From: Agapetus fuscipes
Taxonomy: Eukaryota; Arthropoda; Insecta; Trichoptera; Glossosomatidae
Reading direction: 5' to 3'
Assembly: GCA_951799405.1 (NCBI GenBank)
Contig: OX637350.1
Coordinates: forward strand, 5,069,852 to 5,133,851
Length of the DNA stretch: 64,000 bases
In this document: piece after piece, positions 1-12,200 of the stretch
Layout: each line of letters begins with the position of its first letter
How positions within the stretch are numbered: position 1 is the first letter of the stretch
Program-made: the position numbers and the translations under genes
Notes under the pieces: model-generated
Databases searched by the model: none
Told to the model about the DNA's origin: nothing
The model's input: the letters and a program-made list of their open reading frames with translations, nothing else

Positions 1-27
1 ACTGTAGTTGTCAGATTCAAAACTAAA

Positions 28-287
28 GCTAATCTAATCTAATCTAAGTTGCAAAGATATGTTACATTGGAGATTCACATTACATGCATTCCTATAACCA
101 GACATGTACAAGTTCGCGCTTGCACATGCCTCATGTGAGCCTACAACATAAAAACCAAATCTCAAATGGACATACACCCTGCAACTCTTGCCGTCCTTCC
201 CTGAAACAGGGGTGATATTGGTAAAGTGAACCATTTTTACAGCATGGGTGGTCAGCCGCATACCAACCTATAAGTCAAGGAACATAC
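28..287 (-). repeat. R1 repeat (about 260 bp, (TTAGA)n tail)
   Basis: Complement of TTCCTTGACTTATAGGTTGG... to GCAACTTAGATTAGATTAGA. It shares diagnostic bases with 20473 (GTTACATTGGAGATTCACAT), so both are one subfamily. R1 has no terminal inverted repeat and a short tandem tail, which suggests a retroposed element. Confidence 0.88.
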
Positions 288-1097
288 ACGACAAATTTCA
301 TTTTTTGTAAATCAATAAATAATAATATATATGGACATCAAAAACTAAAACATAAAACCAATTCCACAACATTATTTTATATTAATTCCGCCAACATTAC
401 AGATCAACCACCATTTCCAAAGCCCTAAGCTGATAGTTAACCCATTAGTGGCGTCACTTTTTTCACTCGATTTAAATGCGTAGACTCCATTAACATTCCA
501 AAGCTATTTTACCTAATATTATCTACTCCACTTTATCATTCTACCGTTAACCAAACAATGTTTCAATTAATCAATTTCGGGAACAAAAACTTCGTTAATT
601 TGATCAATTAACGTCAACATCTTTCAATTGCTGCGCCATTTCATAATACGCCTAATTGGATTCGACTCGCTTTGTTAAAAATAAAAAAATAAACTTTTCA
701 GCATTTGAAATTACGGAAATTTATAAATAATTGCACTGCCGTTCCAGATTTGGCTCGGCTGTTCGACAAATGAAAAAAAGCCAACGGAGTTTTGTACTAG
801 AAAAAATATACTGTTGACTGTTTAGATCTAATTTTCACGTCATGGAGCAAATAAAGGTTGTGATTAAATTTCACAATTACCAATTAGCTGTGACAATCTA
901 TTAAAGAATGCTTTTGATGTAAATCTATTAAAAACCATGTATGTTTTTTTTTCATTCAGATATTTTTTTTATATATTGTTACGGATTTACTTGTGTTCTA
1001 ATTCTGCGCAATTAAAAAAAAACGCTGTTATTCCAAACATGAAATCCATGGATCATCCGTGTCTCAAATTAATTAAATCTCCATACAAATTCGGATC

Positions 1098-1416
1098 GGT
1101 CCGTAGCTCAGTGGTAACACTGCGGACTCTGAATGGGAAGGTTGAGGGTTCGAATCCCGGCGGAGCACAAAAAATATGCCATTTATACTTTCTAATTTGC
1201 TCTTCGCTGGGTTGAAAAATTCATAAACCTTTACCAGTGACCGGTCACCAAAGGTCCATCCAGCCTTACAGCAACTGGGTCTTGCTTGAGTATTGGCGCT
1301 TTGTAGCGACGAACAAGCTCGTACACCTCTGCGGCACTACAACAAGTGTCATAGACCCCTAGAGTCTCTAGAATCTAGGGAGTCTCCCGCACAGGATTTC
1401 TTAAAAAAAATAAAAA
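1098..1416 (+). mobile_element. S1 SINE (tRNA-derived)
   Basis: CGGTCCGTAGCTCAGTGGTA (A box) and GAGGGTTCGAATCCC (B box) head a 310-bp element ending CCCGCACAGGATTTCTT plus A. It is the clearest S1 copy and serves as the reference for the family. Confidence 0.92.
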
Positions 1417-1767
1417 ATACCGGCGATCCGTAGGTCTCTCGTGGCAGGCATCAAGGATTTTAAGTTCCACTACAACGGTTCATCAAAATACAATATGTTC
1501 GTTATCTTTTTGGTTAAGTACTTTTAATTTGTAACATATTCTGTTGTTGTCTAAGAATAAAATATTTTTTATGAACTTTGTTAAAACGTTAAATACTGCA
1601 TTTTTCACTTCATTAAAATTCAGGGTTTCTCATGAATTTACATAAATTCTAGGCATTTGCCAATATTGCCAATTAAAATTTATAACAGTTCACATATGTT
1701 CACAAATTAAGTAAAACAATCGGCCATAAAACGGTATGTATATAAGTACAATATTAAAATAGTACGC

Positions 1768-1912
1768 CAAGTATAAAACGTCACGTTGAAACTCGACAAA
1801 GCGTCTATAAAAAAGAATGTAAACTTAAATACCACCTCTAGCAAGCGTTTTAGTTTCCAAATCTTTTTGGTAAAAAGCTATGGTTGAGCTTGAACGTAAA
1901 GTTTTAGTATTG
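1768..1912. mobile_element. Diverged MITE with ACGTTGAAACTCGAC-type ends
   Basis: TAAAACGTCACGTTGAAACTC at the left pairs imperfectly with GGTTGAGCTTGAACGTAAAG at the right. Related ends occur at 27400-27515, 57440-57515, 60340-60465 and 60768-60915. Non-coding. Confidence 0.55.
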
Positions 1913-2338
1913 TTTAGAATTTATGACGGTTTATTTTTCCTTGTTAAATAAAGCGATCGATTGCCGTTTTTTATAGTCATGTCGAACAATACAAACATCT
2001 TGCAATATTTTTTGCATCGATCCAAAGGTCACAGTTTTGTATGAGGCACGGTATAAATGCATACAAAGGTTATCCGAAACATGGTAAGAATGGACGCATA
2101 CAAAATCCAGGCAGTTTATGTAGATAAGGTTGGGTAACAAAAGAGGTTGCATCAAGACAGAAACACGTACTGTATTGTAGCATTATGTAGGTAGGTTTCA
2201 TGTGGAATAAATATCAGCATTTTTTTTTATATATAGGCACTTTATATTGGGGGGCCCTTAGCTCTACCTTTTTATGTTTTTTTACGCGGGTTCAAGTTAA
2301 TCAAAACTACGGTTATTTATTTCACACAATTTATTTAT

Positions 2339-2571
2339 GACCGGTCCGTAGTTCAGTGGTAACATGTCGGACTCTGAATGGAAGGTTGTGGGTTCGAATC
2401 CCGGCGGATCACAAAAAAATACACCATTTATATTTTCAAATTTGCTCTTCGCTGTGTTAAAAAATCCAAAAATCTTTATCAATGACCAGTCACCAAAGGT
2501 CCATCCAGCCTTATAGCAACTGGGTCTTGCTTGAAAATTGGCGCTTTGTAGTGACGACGACCAAGCTCGTA
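2339..2571 (+). mobile_element. S1 SINE, 3' truncated, followed by S2
   Basis: GACCGGTCCGTAGTTCAGTG head and GTGGGTTCGAATCCC B box. The body continues to GACGACCAAGCTCG, where an S2 copy begins. Confidence 0.9.
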
Positions 2572-2574
2572 AAA

Positions 2575-2840
2575 AGGTCGATAGCTCAATTGGTAGAATG
2601 CTTGCATTCCATGCCGAGAGCAAGGGTTCGATCTCAAGGCTTACTCAGCCTTCACAAGAAATGAGAACCAGCCCCACCCGGTAGCTGGGAAACCCCCACT
2701 TCAACTGAAAGTGGTTGGTGTGAGGTCGGCCCCCTTTCCTGTAAAAATAAATAGGGCCCGAATCGCCACATGCGACCCCTTCGGGGATAACGTAGGCAAG
2801 AAGTTACACTATATGTGTAGCTTAGTTGTGTTTTTTTTAT
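2575..2840 (+). mobile_element. S2 SINE (tRNA-derived), with internal deletion
   Basis: GGTCGATAGCTCAATTGGTA (A box) and AAGGGTTCGATCTC (B box), then a jump to CTTACTCAGCCTTCACAAG and the usual 3' part with GCGACCCCTTCGGGGATAAC. The part between about 70 and 165 of the consensus is missing. Confidence 0.9.
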
Positions 2841-3067
2841 ATTGTGTACCAGAGGGGTCTTTCTCGTATTCTCTAGATTATTCTCCCACCAGAACGTTAT
2901 GCACTTACACAATCACGGAGTATTTCCAGACTGTTCTACGTTACATGTATAGGTGCGCGTAGGCACACTGACTTCATAGTTCGTCACTCTACGAGTATGT
3001 ATACGTGTACAGGCGCATGCACGCATTTCAAGTTCGTGACAATAATAAAGTCCACTTGTTTTTCTAG

Positions 3068-3266
3068 ATATCCAGCTTGCACGGCAGCTATGCTGGCCGC
3101 AGAGGCCGCCCACGCTCCCGCCCAGGTCCTGGCTCCACCATGTCCTGTGACAGCGACATCCGCTTCACCAGACGCAAGCTCAGCTCTGGCTGTAAATGCG
3201 GATGCGCTCTGCTGGCTGCGTTCTTCGTCTTTCTCCTAGTCTCGGCTGTCTGCGTCTATCTTGGAT
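3068..3266 (+). CDS. Corin: Corin-like exon 1 seen: cytosolic tail and membrane anchor
   Basis: The open frame starts after the acceptor TTTTTCTAG and ends at the donor GAT|GTAAGT in phase 1. It encodes a basic Arg/Pro-rich stretch, then the TRRK stop-transfer region and a hydrophobic helix with [17 protein letters not shown]. Positive charge on the N-terminal side of the helix fits type II topology. An in-frame ATG at 3140 in a good context (CCACCATG) could be the true start, giving 728 residues. Otherwise this is an internal exon and the start is upstream. An in-frame TAG at 3065-3067 means the frame cannot extend further left without splicing. Confidence 0.82.
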
Positions 3267-6200
3267 GTAAGTACTGATCCTCATTTCTTCAGAAGCACTT
3301 TTCTGCCAAATTCCTTGCAATTTGGATATCAATCCATGTCGGAGTTTGATAGCGCTTACGAAAGAACTCTATAGATCACAGTGCACCTTATATTTGGGCA
3401 TGATTCGCTTTTTCTTCGCCTTAAGGTCGTAAGGAATTCAGCAGAATAGCGATTCAGATTTTCTTTTGACCAAACCGCAGTCTAGTGATTTGTTTGATCT
3501 TTAAATATGCTCTTCCTTGGGTTGCAAAATTCAAGGCCGGTCAAAAAACGTCCCGCAAGCATAACAGTAACCTATTATTGCTTGGGAAAATGGCACTTCC
3601 TATAGCGACAACCAAGCTCGCAGAGAGTTTATAGGGTGTGCAGTAAGGGCGGCAAGATGGGTTTATCTATCCGTTGTCTAGTGGTGACGCTTTGGACTTG
3701 TAAACGGAAGGTCGTGTGTTCGAATCCCAGCGGAGGAAAAAAATATACAATTTACATTTTCAAATATGCTCTTGGGTTGAAAATTTCATATACCTTTACC
3801 AAATACTGTTCAAAGGTCCATCCAGCTTTACAGCAACTGGGAATTTCTTGAGAATCGGCGCTTTCTACAGCGACGACCAAGCTTGCACAGGGCACTTGAG
3901 GTGTGATTTACACAAAAACCGGGCTCACCAAAGAAATCGTCCTAATATTATTATCATTTTATCTTCATTTGAGACTATCATTTTTTATCGATACATACAA
4001 CGAGAATTTAAATGTGTATGCTTGTGTATCTTTGCATTATACTTGATACTTTATATTTAGCATATCAACAATAAAAAAAAATCTAAAATTAAAAAGTTAT
4101 TCTTTTACGTCAGAGAATATATTATGACGTCATCAGTATACTACTACTTCTGTAGACGATCCAGCGATAGACTTTTCTTTGTCTTTTTTTGTAGATAATT
4201 GGCAGACCCACTTACACACATATCAAGCGATAGATCCGACGACATTAAGTTTTTGTGTGTCAGCGCATTCGAAATGAACCGTTATTTGCTTAATATGCTA
4301 ATTACGTTTATAATGTGATTCAATCAAGTATACACTTTAACGACATTACAAAGTCATCGAGTGCTCTTGTCAAGGCTGTGTGAGCCTTGCCGGTATTTTA
4401 TTTTGTGATTTGAAATAAACACCGAGACGGAAAATAATTTCTGACGCCCTCTCGGCATGAAATGCAAGCACTCTACCAACTGAGCTATGGACCGGACTTG
4501 ATCCTCGGTTTCATTATAGGCATATGTATTGTTCTACTGGGAAAGCGCTTTTATGATTTTTTTCATAAAAATTTAGAACAAGTAGGTACCTACTAAATGA
4601 CTTCGTTTTGTCGTGAAAGGCCTTACAAGTTTGTACTAGGGATATAAATACGTAGTTCTGCTATATTTTACACAGCATGTGAGTCACTAGTAGATACGAA
4701 TGTGCCATTAAATAAAGTGATACAATGTTATTACTTCTCGTCGTCGCAGTGCTTGTTTGGCTTATCTACCATTTGATTCAAATACTAGCTTGCAATGAAA
4801 TTGTCTTCAGAATCGCATTTTACACAAGCTAGGTTGGTATGAGGCTGACCACCATCATGTAAAAATGGTTCACTTTGCCAATGTCACCTCTGTTTCAGGG
4901 AAGGTCGCCAAGAGTTGCAGTTATGTTCATTTGAGATTTGGTTTTTATATTGTAGGTCCACATGTGGCATGTGTTAGCGCGAACTTATACGTGTCGGCTT
5001 GTGAGAATACATAGATTTAGATATAGATTCGATTTTTTTTAAAACACGATAATGTGATAGTTGTTTTTAATATTTTTAAAATCAATTTCCAGTTTTCATG
5101 AGACACATTGGTCCAGTAGGTACACATACAATCATTGCTCACGTGAAATAATCTATGATGGACATAAGATAAGATAAACAAGCACTAATGGGGACGTTCT
5201 GTCTATGCCAATCTGAAACGCCATTAAAGTTTTCTCTAGATAAATCTAATTAATTTGGAATATACCGCTATAACAATGGGCATATTATATTGTATGACTT
5301 GTCCTTTTGCATTTGAAGCCGTTTGTGAAAAAAATACACACGGTTTTTTTGCAATTTTGCTTATGTTTAGAACATTACCTTAAGTATGTATAAAACTCAA
5401 GGCTTGAACGCAAACAGAGCATCCATAATCTATAATCTAAATTGTAAATATATATTACATTCAAAGATCATATCAAATGCATGTCCACAAACAAACACGT
5501 GTAAGTTCGCGCTTACAAATGCTGAATGTGTAGGTACTTGTTTTTTTTTTCTTCAAAAAAATAAATTTGTGAAGAGAAATGCAATTCACCAACAGCGAGA
5601 AACAGGTATTAATATCATCAATTTACAATTCATTTTGTTTATTTCAATGAATTATTTATTAATAATTACCCAATAACATCTGTTGAACCAGGGTCAAAGT
5701 TATGGTCGAATGACCCAGGCGGGGATCGAAGCAACGTTGTTATATTCCAAACACGCTAGAAAGATAAACTCACTTAGCCCCCTCTGCCATAACACCGAGT
5801 TACAAATTAAAATGCAAACCTCAAATGAAAATACACCCTGCTACTTTTACCGACCCTCCCTAGAACAGGGCTGGCATTGGCAAAGTGAACCATTTTTTAC
5901 AGAATGGGTGGTCAGCCTCATACCAACGTATAAGTCAAGAAATAAGCATTGTTATAAAGTAATGTATGGTAACAAAAACAGTCCATCTAATGAGGTTTGT
6001 CATATTTTTTTAGTAAAATATTTCGTAATGTTTTATACATACGGGGCATTCTTAGATATTTTAGTCGTCGGTTGAGCCCACGTTTTGACATATTTGTATG
6101 AAGATCTGTCAATCCAAGATGGCCGCAAGTGAACAGCTGAAACTTCCAGCGCACGCACCATTAGTTTGTCAAAACGTGGGCTCAACCGACGACTAAAATG

Positions 6201-9200
6201 TCTAAGAATAGCCTCGTTAGAGTATAGATGCAAAAAAAAAAACAGAAGATTCAATGAGGGTCTATGAGACAACCAGATTTTTGGTTTATTTCAACCTAGT
6301 TCGAAAATACCATTGGCAAACGAAAAATTCCTAACCGAAAGTTAGATATCCTAAATGAACGCGTTTCTCAACGTTTACATACGTAAAATACTCGTAGTGA
6401 AGTGAAAGGCAAAAACCAATTTCTGAGAATTATTTTTAAAACTGTCAACAAGTTTTTACTTAGATTTTTTTAACGATTTGTTTAAAGTAGATACATGTAT
6501 TCAGTTAACTATTGTTGATGTATCTCATTTAATTGATCATATTTTAGTTAACTATATGAACGACTTTTCAATTAACTTTCTTTATAAGATTAACAATTAG
6601 CAACAAAACAAAAATATTATTGCTAGACAAATCTTATTATCTTTTTTACAATGAATATTTTTTGCAGACGCTTTCTTATTGTCTAGATATGTTTTGCTTC
6701 TCGTAAGGTAGCAAGAATAAAACATAAAATACAGAGCAAAGCAATCCATCTTAGCTCCCGACGCTATTTTTTGTCGGTAAAAGTAATTGATGCGTTGGCA
6801 TGAAGCTGACCACCCATGCTATAAAAATGGTACACATAAAAATGCCACCATTGTTACAAGGGAATGCGACAAGCTTCGAAGTCTGGAGGTTAATTTAAAA
6901 ATAATTTCACTAAAGTTATTCATGAGACTGACCACCTATGCTGTAAAAATGAAACATGTATTGCAAAGTCATTTCTTTTCAGGAAAAGGCGGCAAGAGAT
7001 GACTTTATATCCATTTATATCCAAACACCTCTGCAGCACTATAACAAGTGTCATAGACCCCTAGAGTCTCTGAAATCTAGGGAGTCTCCCGCACAGGATT
7101 TCTTAAAAAAAAAAGATTTTTGTTATTTACTTAGAGAGTAAGCTCAATAGTTACAAAATTCTCCTCAGTTCATCCTCAGTCGTCGTTCAGAGAGGGTGTC
7201 TCCTGAAGACGTTAGCTACGTCACTAACAAAACATCGAGAATAATGTTAGTTCTCTTATAACGGTTCGTGTAATATCCGATCATTTTTTTTTCACTTTGG
7301 AACGTAAGTCCTTACCTACCATTCAACCAATCACAAGTGCCTAGCAACCCGGCTAAGTGACGTCATGTTCCCCTCCCCCCCTCCAGTATGTCAACAAATA
7401 TACGATAATTATATTGACAATTGCTTTGTCAATAAAATATGTGACTATAATATGAGAAACCTTGAAAGCACACTAATTTTCAAGTCACGAACTGTTCCTA
7501 CCGCACAGAACGCAATTTATTTTTTGTCTTTGTTACAGATCTTGTGCGACGAGGAAGTCGAACATAATATAATGGACAAATCGAAAATTTAATACCTCAC
7601 TTTTGCTTTCAATTTCATAGAGATATAATATATTGTAACACAATGCTTCAAAATTGCATTTGACAAAGCATTCCTAAACATACTACATATCATTTACAAT
7701 TGCTATGTTACAAATTATAATCTGTAATCTTTGTACTCGTATTCCTAAACGGTAGCTTATTTACTATAACTTCCAATTTTCATACTCTCTAAGCTGTAAG
7801 TCCCGATTTTTCTAGCGATCGCATCGGTGCGGTAGGTAGAAAACGATATAACATGGCTATTGGCTACACGTAGACAACTGACCGGGCTGTCAATTTTTCA
7901 GCTGTTTGTCTGCACGTCCATGTTTTATTGCTTGCTATCTACCGATGATCACTAGATAAGCTAGTTTTTCTTCCCTACAAACAACGAACCTTTTGTGAAC
8001 GTTTTTTTGCTTTGTTATCAGTCTTCCTCGCATTTTCTTGATTTCAATACATCCTTCGCTTTTCCGCACAATATTGAAATAGCTCTCCTAGGTACAGATC
8101 TGAAGGTGTCAGATAGGGTTTTCTTTTTGTTTACGTTCTCTTTTAGCTATTGGAGCATGCTTCTTTAGGGACTAGAAGATGCTTTCAATCTTGCTACTTT
8201 TGTAAGGCAAAACCTCTTATAATAATAAGTAGGTAATAATATTAGGATGATTTATTTGGTGAGCGCTGTTTTTGTGTGTATCACACCTCAAGAGCCCTCT
8301 GCGAGCTTGGTCGTCGCTGTAGAAAGCGCCAATTCTCAAACAAGACCCAGTTGTTGTAAGGTTGGATGGACCTTTCAGTGACCGGTCTTTGGTAAAGGTT
8401 TATGAATTTTTCAACCCAGCGAAGACCAGATTTGGAAATATAAATGTTGTTTTTTTGTGCTCTGCCGGGATTCAAATCCACAACCTTCCATTTTACGAGT
8501 CCGAAGTGTTGCAAATGGACCACGGACGGGTCCAAGAAATAAATTATAAGTGAAATAAATGGGATTTGTCATTGCTGAAATTAACGTCCGTAATTCCAAA
8601 ATAAATTCAATTATTTCGGTCATTTTGTTCTTTGAAAAAAAACATAAATCCCATTGTATTACGTATCATAAAAATGGTAGAATTTCGGTCGAATTAAATT
8701 TATTTATTTATTCGAGAATTAATTTACATTCTCGTGATCTACAAGCATAAATAAAACGATTTAAAAGCATGCATTTTTTTATTTGCGCATGCTCAATGAC
8801 CGTGGCACGCCATTAAAATGCAAATTCCAGTATGTAAGTGAATATTTTAATTCGGCCAAAATTACCTAAATTGCACAATATAAAATTTCGGCTAAATGAC
8901 ACTACTTTAATTAGTTCAATAAATGGCTTGTAATATGAAGCAAAATAAAGGCACTAGGTACAAAAGTTGTCATGGAACCGTTGAACTCTATTGGCGGAAG
9001 GCCTTCCCGTGAAGTAAAAGCAACGGCACGACAAAACAAGAACCTCTAGGTCAGCTATCGAATAGGTACCATGGAACGTATTACCGGTATTTGTGTTCCC
9101 AATCTAATTTAATTACATCCTATTTTTTTAAGTAGATTTGTGAAGAAGAATGCAATTCACCAACCTATTCTGCCTGGCCAGAAACAGGTATTAATATCAT

Positions 9201-12200
9201 CAATTAATAATTCATTATTGTTTATTTTAATGAATTAATAATTACCCAATAACATCTGTTGAACCAGGGTCAAAGTTATGGTCAAATGACCCAGGCGGGG
9301 ATCGAACCAACGTTATTCTAATCTAAATACGCTAGTAAGATCAGCCCACTTGCCCCCCTCGGCCATAACACCGACACTATTCAAAACCAATATCAATCCC
9401 CACTGCCTTTCAGTGTCTCAAAACAAAGCCAACGCAACACACAACACAACACTATGCAGCTAACAGCCCTGGTACAAAGGATCAGGGCATCAACCGCCAC
9501 ATCACAAACACTTATGCAGCACTACAAAAAGTGACATAAACAACTAAGAAAAACCGGGAAGCGTATATTAAGAAGTCGTGTAATTGACGCTATGGCCCAG
9601 CGGACAAGGCAGTCGCACTTGAAAAGGCGTTTTTGAAAAAAGGGCCGATTCAAATCCCGACCTCCCCGTTCGAAGATAGCTTTGCCCCTGAGTTAACAGA
9701 TGGCAATTGTTATTTATTAATTAATCAATCATTCAAATAAGAAAACAATGAAGTATTAATTGATGATGTCAATATCTGTTCCTAATCTAAATCTAAATCT
9801 AAGCTGCATAGATATGTATCATTTGAGATTCATATTAAATGCATTCCCACAAGCAGACACGCATAATATCGCGCTCACACATGCCGCATGTGGACCTACA
9901 GTATAAAAAACCCAATCTCAAATGAACAAAAGCCCTGCAACTCTTGCCGACCTTCCCTGGAACAGGGGTGACATTGGCAAAGTGAACCATTTTTTACAGT
10001 ATGGGTGGTCAGCCTAATACCAACCTATAAGTCAAGGAATCTAGCCTTTGAAAATATAATCTCTATGTAAAAATGACGTCTGCTTTGAAGGCCATTTCCC
10101 ATTTCGTTGTGATGCATTAGGTAAAGGAAGATTCGACTCAAAACGCTTCATCCGGCTTTTGAAAAACCGGACCGTGTTTAAAAATGTAACTCGAGTTGAG
10201 GAGAAATTAAAATATTTGTTGAGAGAAGAAAACCGGTTTGTAAAAATGCAGTACAAACTTCACAGTCAAAAACCGGATGAAATTCTCGAAGAGAGGATAT
10301 ATATCTTTGATCTTCTCTCCTAATGATTTCTTTATTCCTACCAAGTATAAAAAATGTTAAAGTTTTACCTGTCATTAAACGATAAGGGTTTGGGGGTGGT
10401 TATGCGAGAGGAAAGAGTACAACAATACACAAAAATGCGATAGAAAACATCACCGTTACTCGACAAGTTCCTGTGGATGATGTCAAGGACAATATAAAAC
10501 GTTGCGTCCCCTCGATTGCGTTTATGGAAAAAAAAAACGCATGGGAGATACAATAGCACCCGTAGTGAGCGATTTAATTTTAAAACATTTTTTCTATTAA
10601 AACGATCGAGATGAGTTCACGCAATGTTTTTACACTTGGGGATCTTGTGTAAACAGTAAAGTACGTTTGAACTTGTTGATAGCGTTTTAACATAAATAAA
10701 CGGTAACTGAAACGCTCAATAGAGATGCTGTTTAGTTTGCTTACATTTTATGATACGTAAAGTTCGATACTTGGGGTACATCGTGGACACGGTCAAGGCG
10801 CTAGTGGAGTAACGGGATAGTGAATATGCAGAAACTCTGCCTGTCAGGAGACTTACGTAATTTTATATTTGTAATTAAATTGTGAAAGATTATCAAAATT
10901 AACTTTTTATTTAGGGAAACATCGCATCCAGTGGGAGTCATTTATTTATTTTCAGAACACTGTGTGAGTCAAAAAAATTAGGATATTACACTGATGAAAC
11001 CTGTAAAAATTAATAGGTCCACACGCCACATGCAAACGCAAACGCAACTAAGCTACACATATAGTGTAACTTCTTGCCGCGTTATCCCCGAAGGGGTCGC
11101 ATGTGGCGAGTCGAACCTATTTATTTTTACAGGTAAGGGGGTCGGCCTTACGCCAACCACTTCAGTTGAAGTGGAGGTTTCCCAGCTCCAACGCAGTAAT
11201 ATATTGCAATGTCAAAAAGCACATGCGTATAACTTCGCGCTAACACATGCCGCATTTGCACTTACAAAATAAAAAATTAACACAATCCCTGTAATTCTTG
11301 CCGTCCTGTCCTCAAACAGGGATGGCATTGGTAATGTTTTTTTACAGAATGGGAGGTCAACTTTATACCAAACTATTGGTCGAGAAACAAATTTATGTTA
11401 TTTGATCAGCTAACATTATAAATTAAAAAAAAAAAAACGTCGCGTCCAATAAATACTACATGCTCCCAGATTTTATTAAAAGGACTAAATTGAATTTTAC
11501 AAAAACAGTATGGTAGTCAGCCTAAAACCAATTTTGAATTCAGCCTACAAATCAAAAACGTCGATCATCGTAAGAGAAATAATTACTATTCAAAGGCAAC
11601 AACTTAACATAATCATTTCTTCGGACGGAAGGAGTCCCCTCTTGGCACAGATACTCCTTGGACCGAGTTAGTGAGTTAGTAAGTCAGTCAGTTAGTCAGT
11701 GAATCAGCCGGAGACGATCTCGTCTGACACACTTCATCCAAATGACCACTAATTAGAATAACTATCAACAACATAGACCGGCGCTGCATGCTGCAGTAAC
11801 CCTATTGCATCCAGTACTACTGAGATGACTTCCGTGTAATCTTGGTTAGAATTGATCATTTAAATATTGGAATGAGGTCTACATATGAATCGACACAGAC
11901 AAAATTGTTGCGTCACACGGCCGGGTTGCTGGGGAAAATAAAAACAACTATTGAATGTGTATCGGAAAAATGGAACAGAGGAAAGTCCATACAAGAAAAA
12001 AAAATAATCATCAAGTTTTGCTCAGTCCATCGAACCCACCACCACGACATTAAGAGTGCGAAGCGTTAACCGTAAGACTGAGCGATCGCTACAAATTTTG
12101 TTAAGTTTTAAAAGGAACCAGATTATACATTTCGCATGAACTGTTTCTAGGGCGCTATTAAATGCATGCAAATAATCCATTTATTGACACATTTAAGTAG

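Larger units (their letters stand above)
1..3067. other. Left flank: intron or upstream DNA of the corin-like gene
   Basis: R1 (28), S1 (1098, 2339), S2 (2575) and a MITE (1768) occupy much of it. 290-1090 and 1920-2330 show only AT-rich DNA apart from a short LINE-like stretch at 389-408. No upstream coding exon was recognised. Confidence 0.6.

Noticed and set aside
3077..3277. TTG at 3077 as a translation start
   Set aside because: Nuclear animal genes rarely start at TTG. An acceptor at 3067 or the in-frame ATG at 3140 explains the frame.
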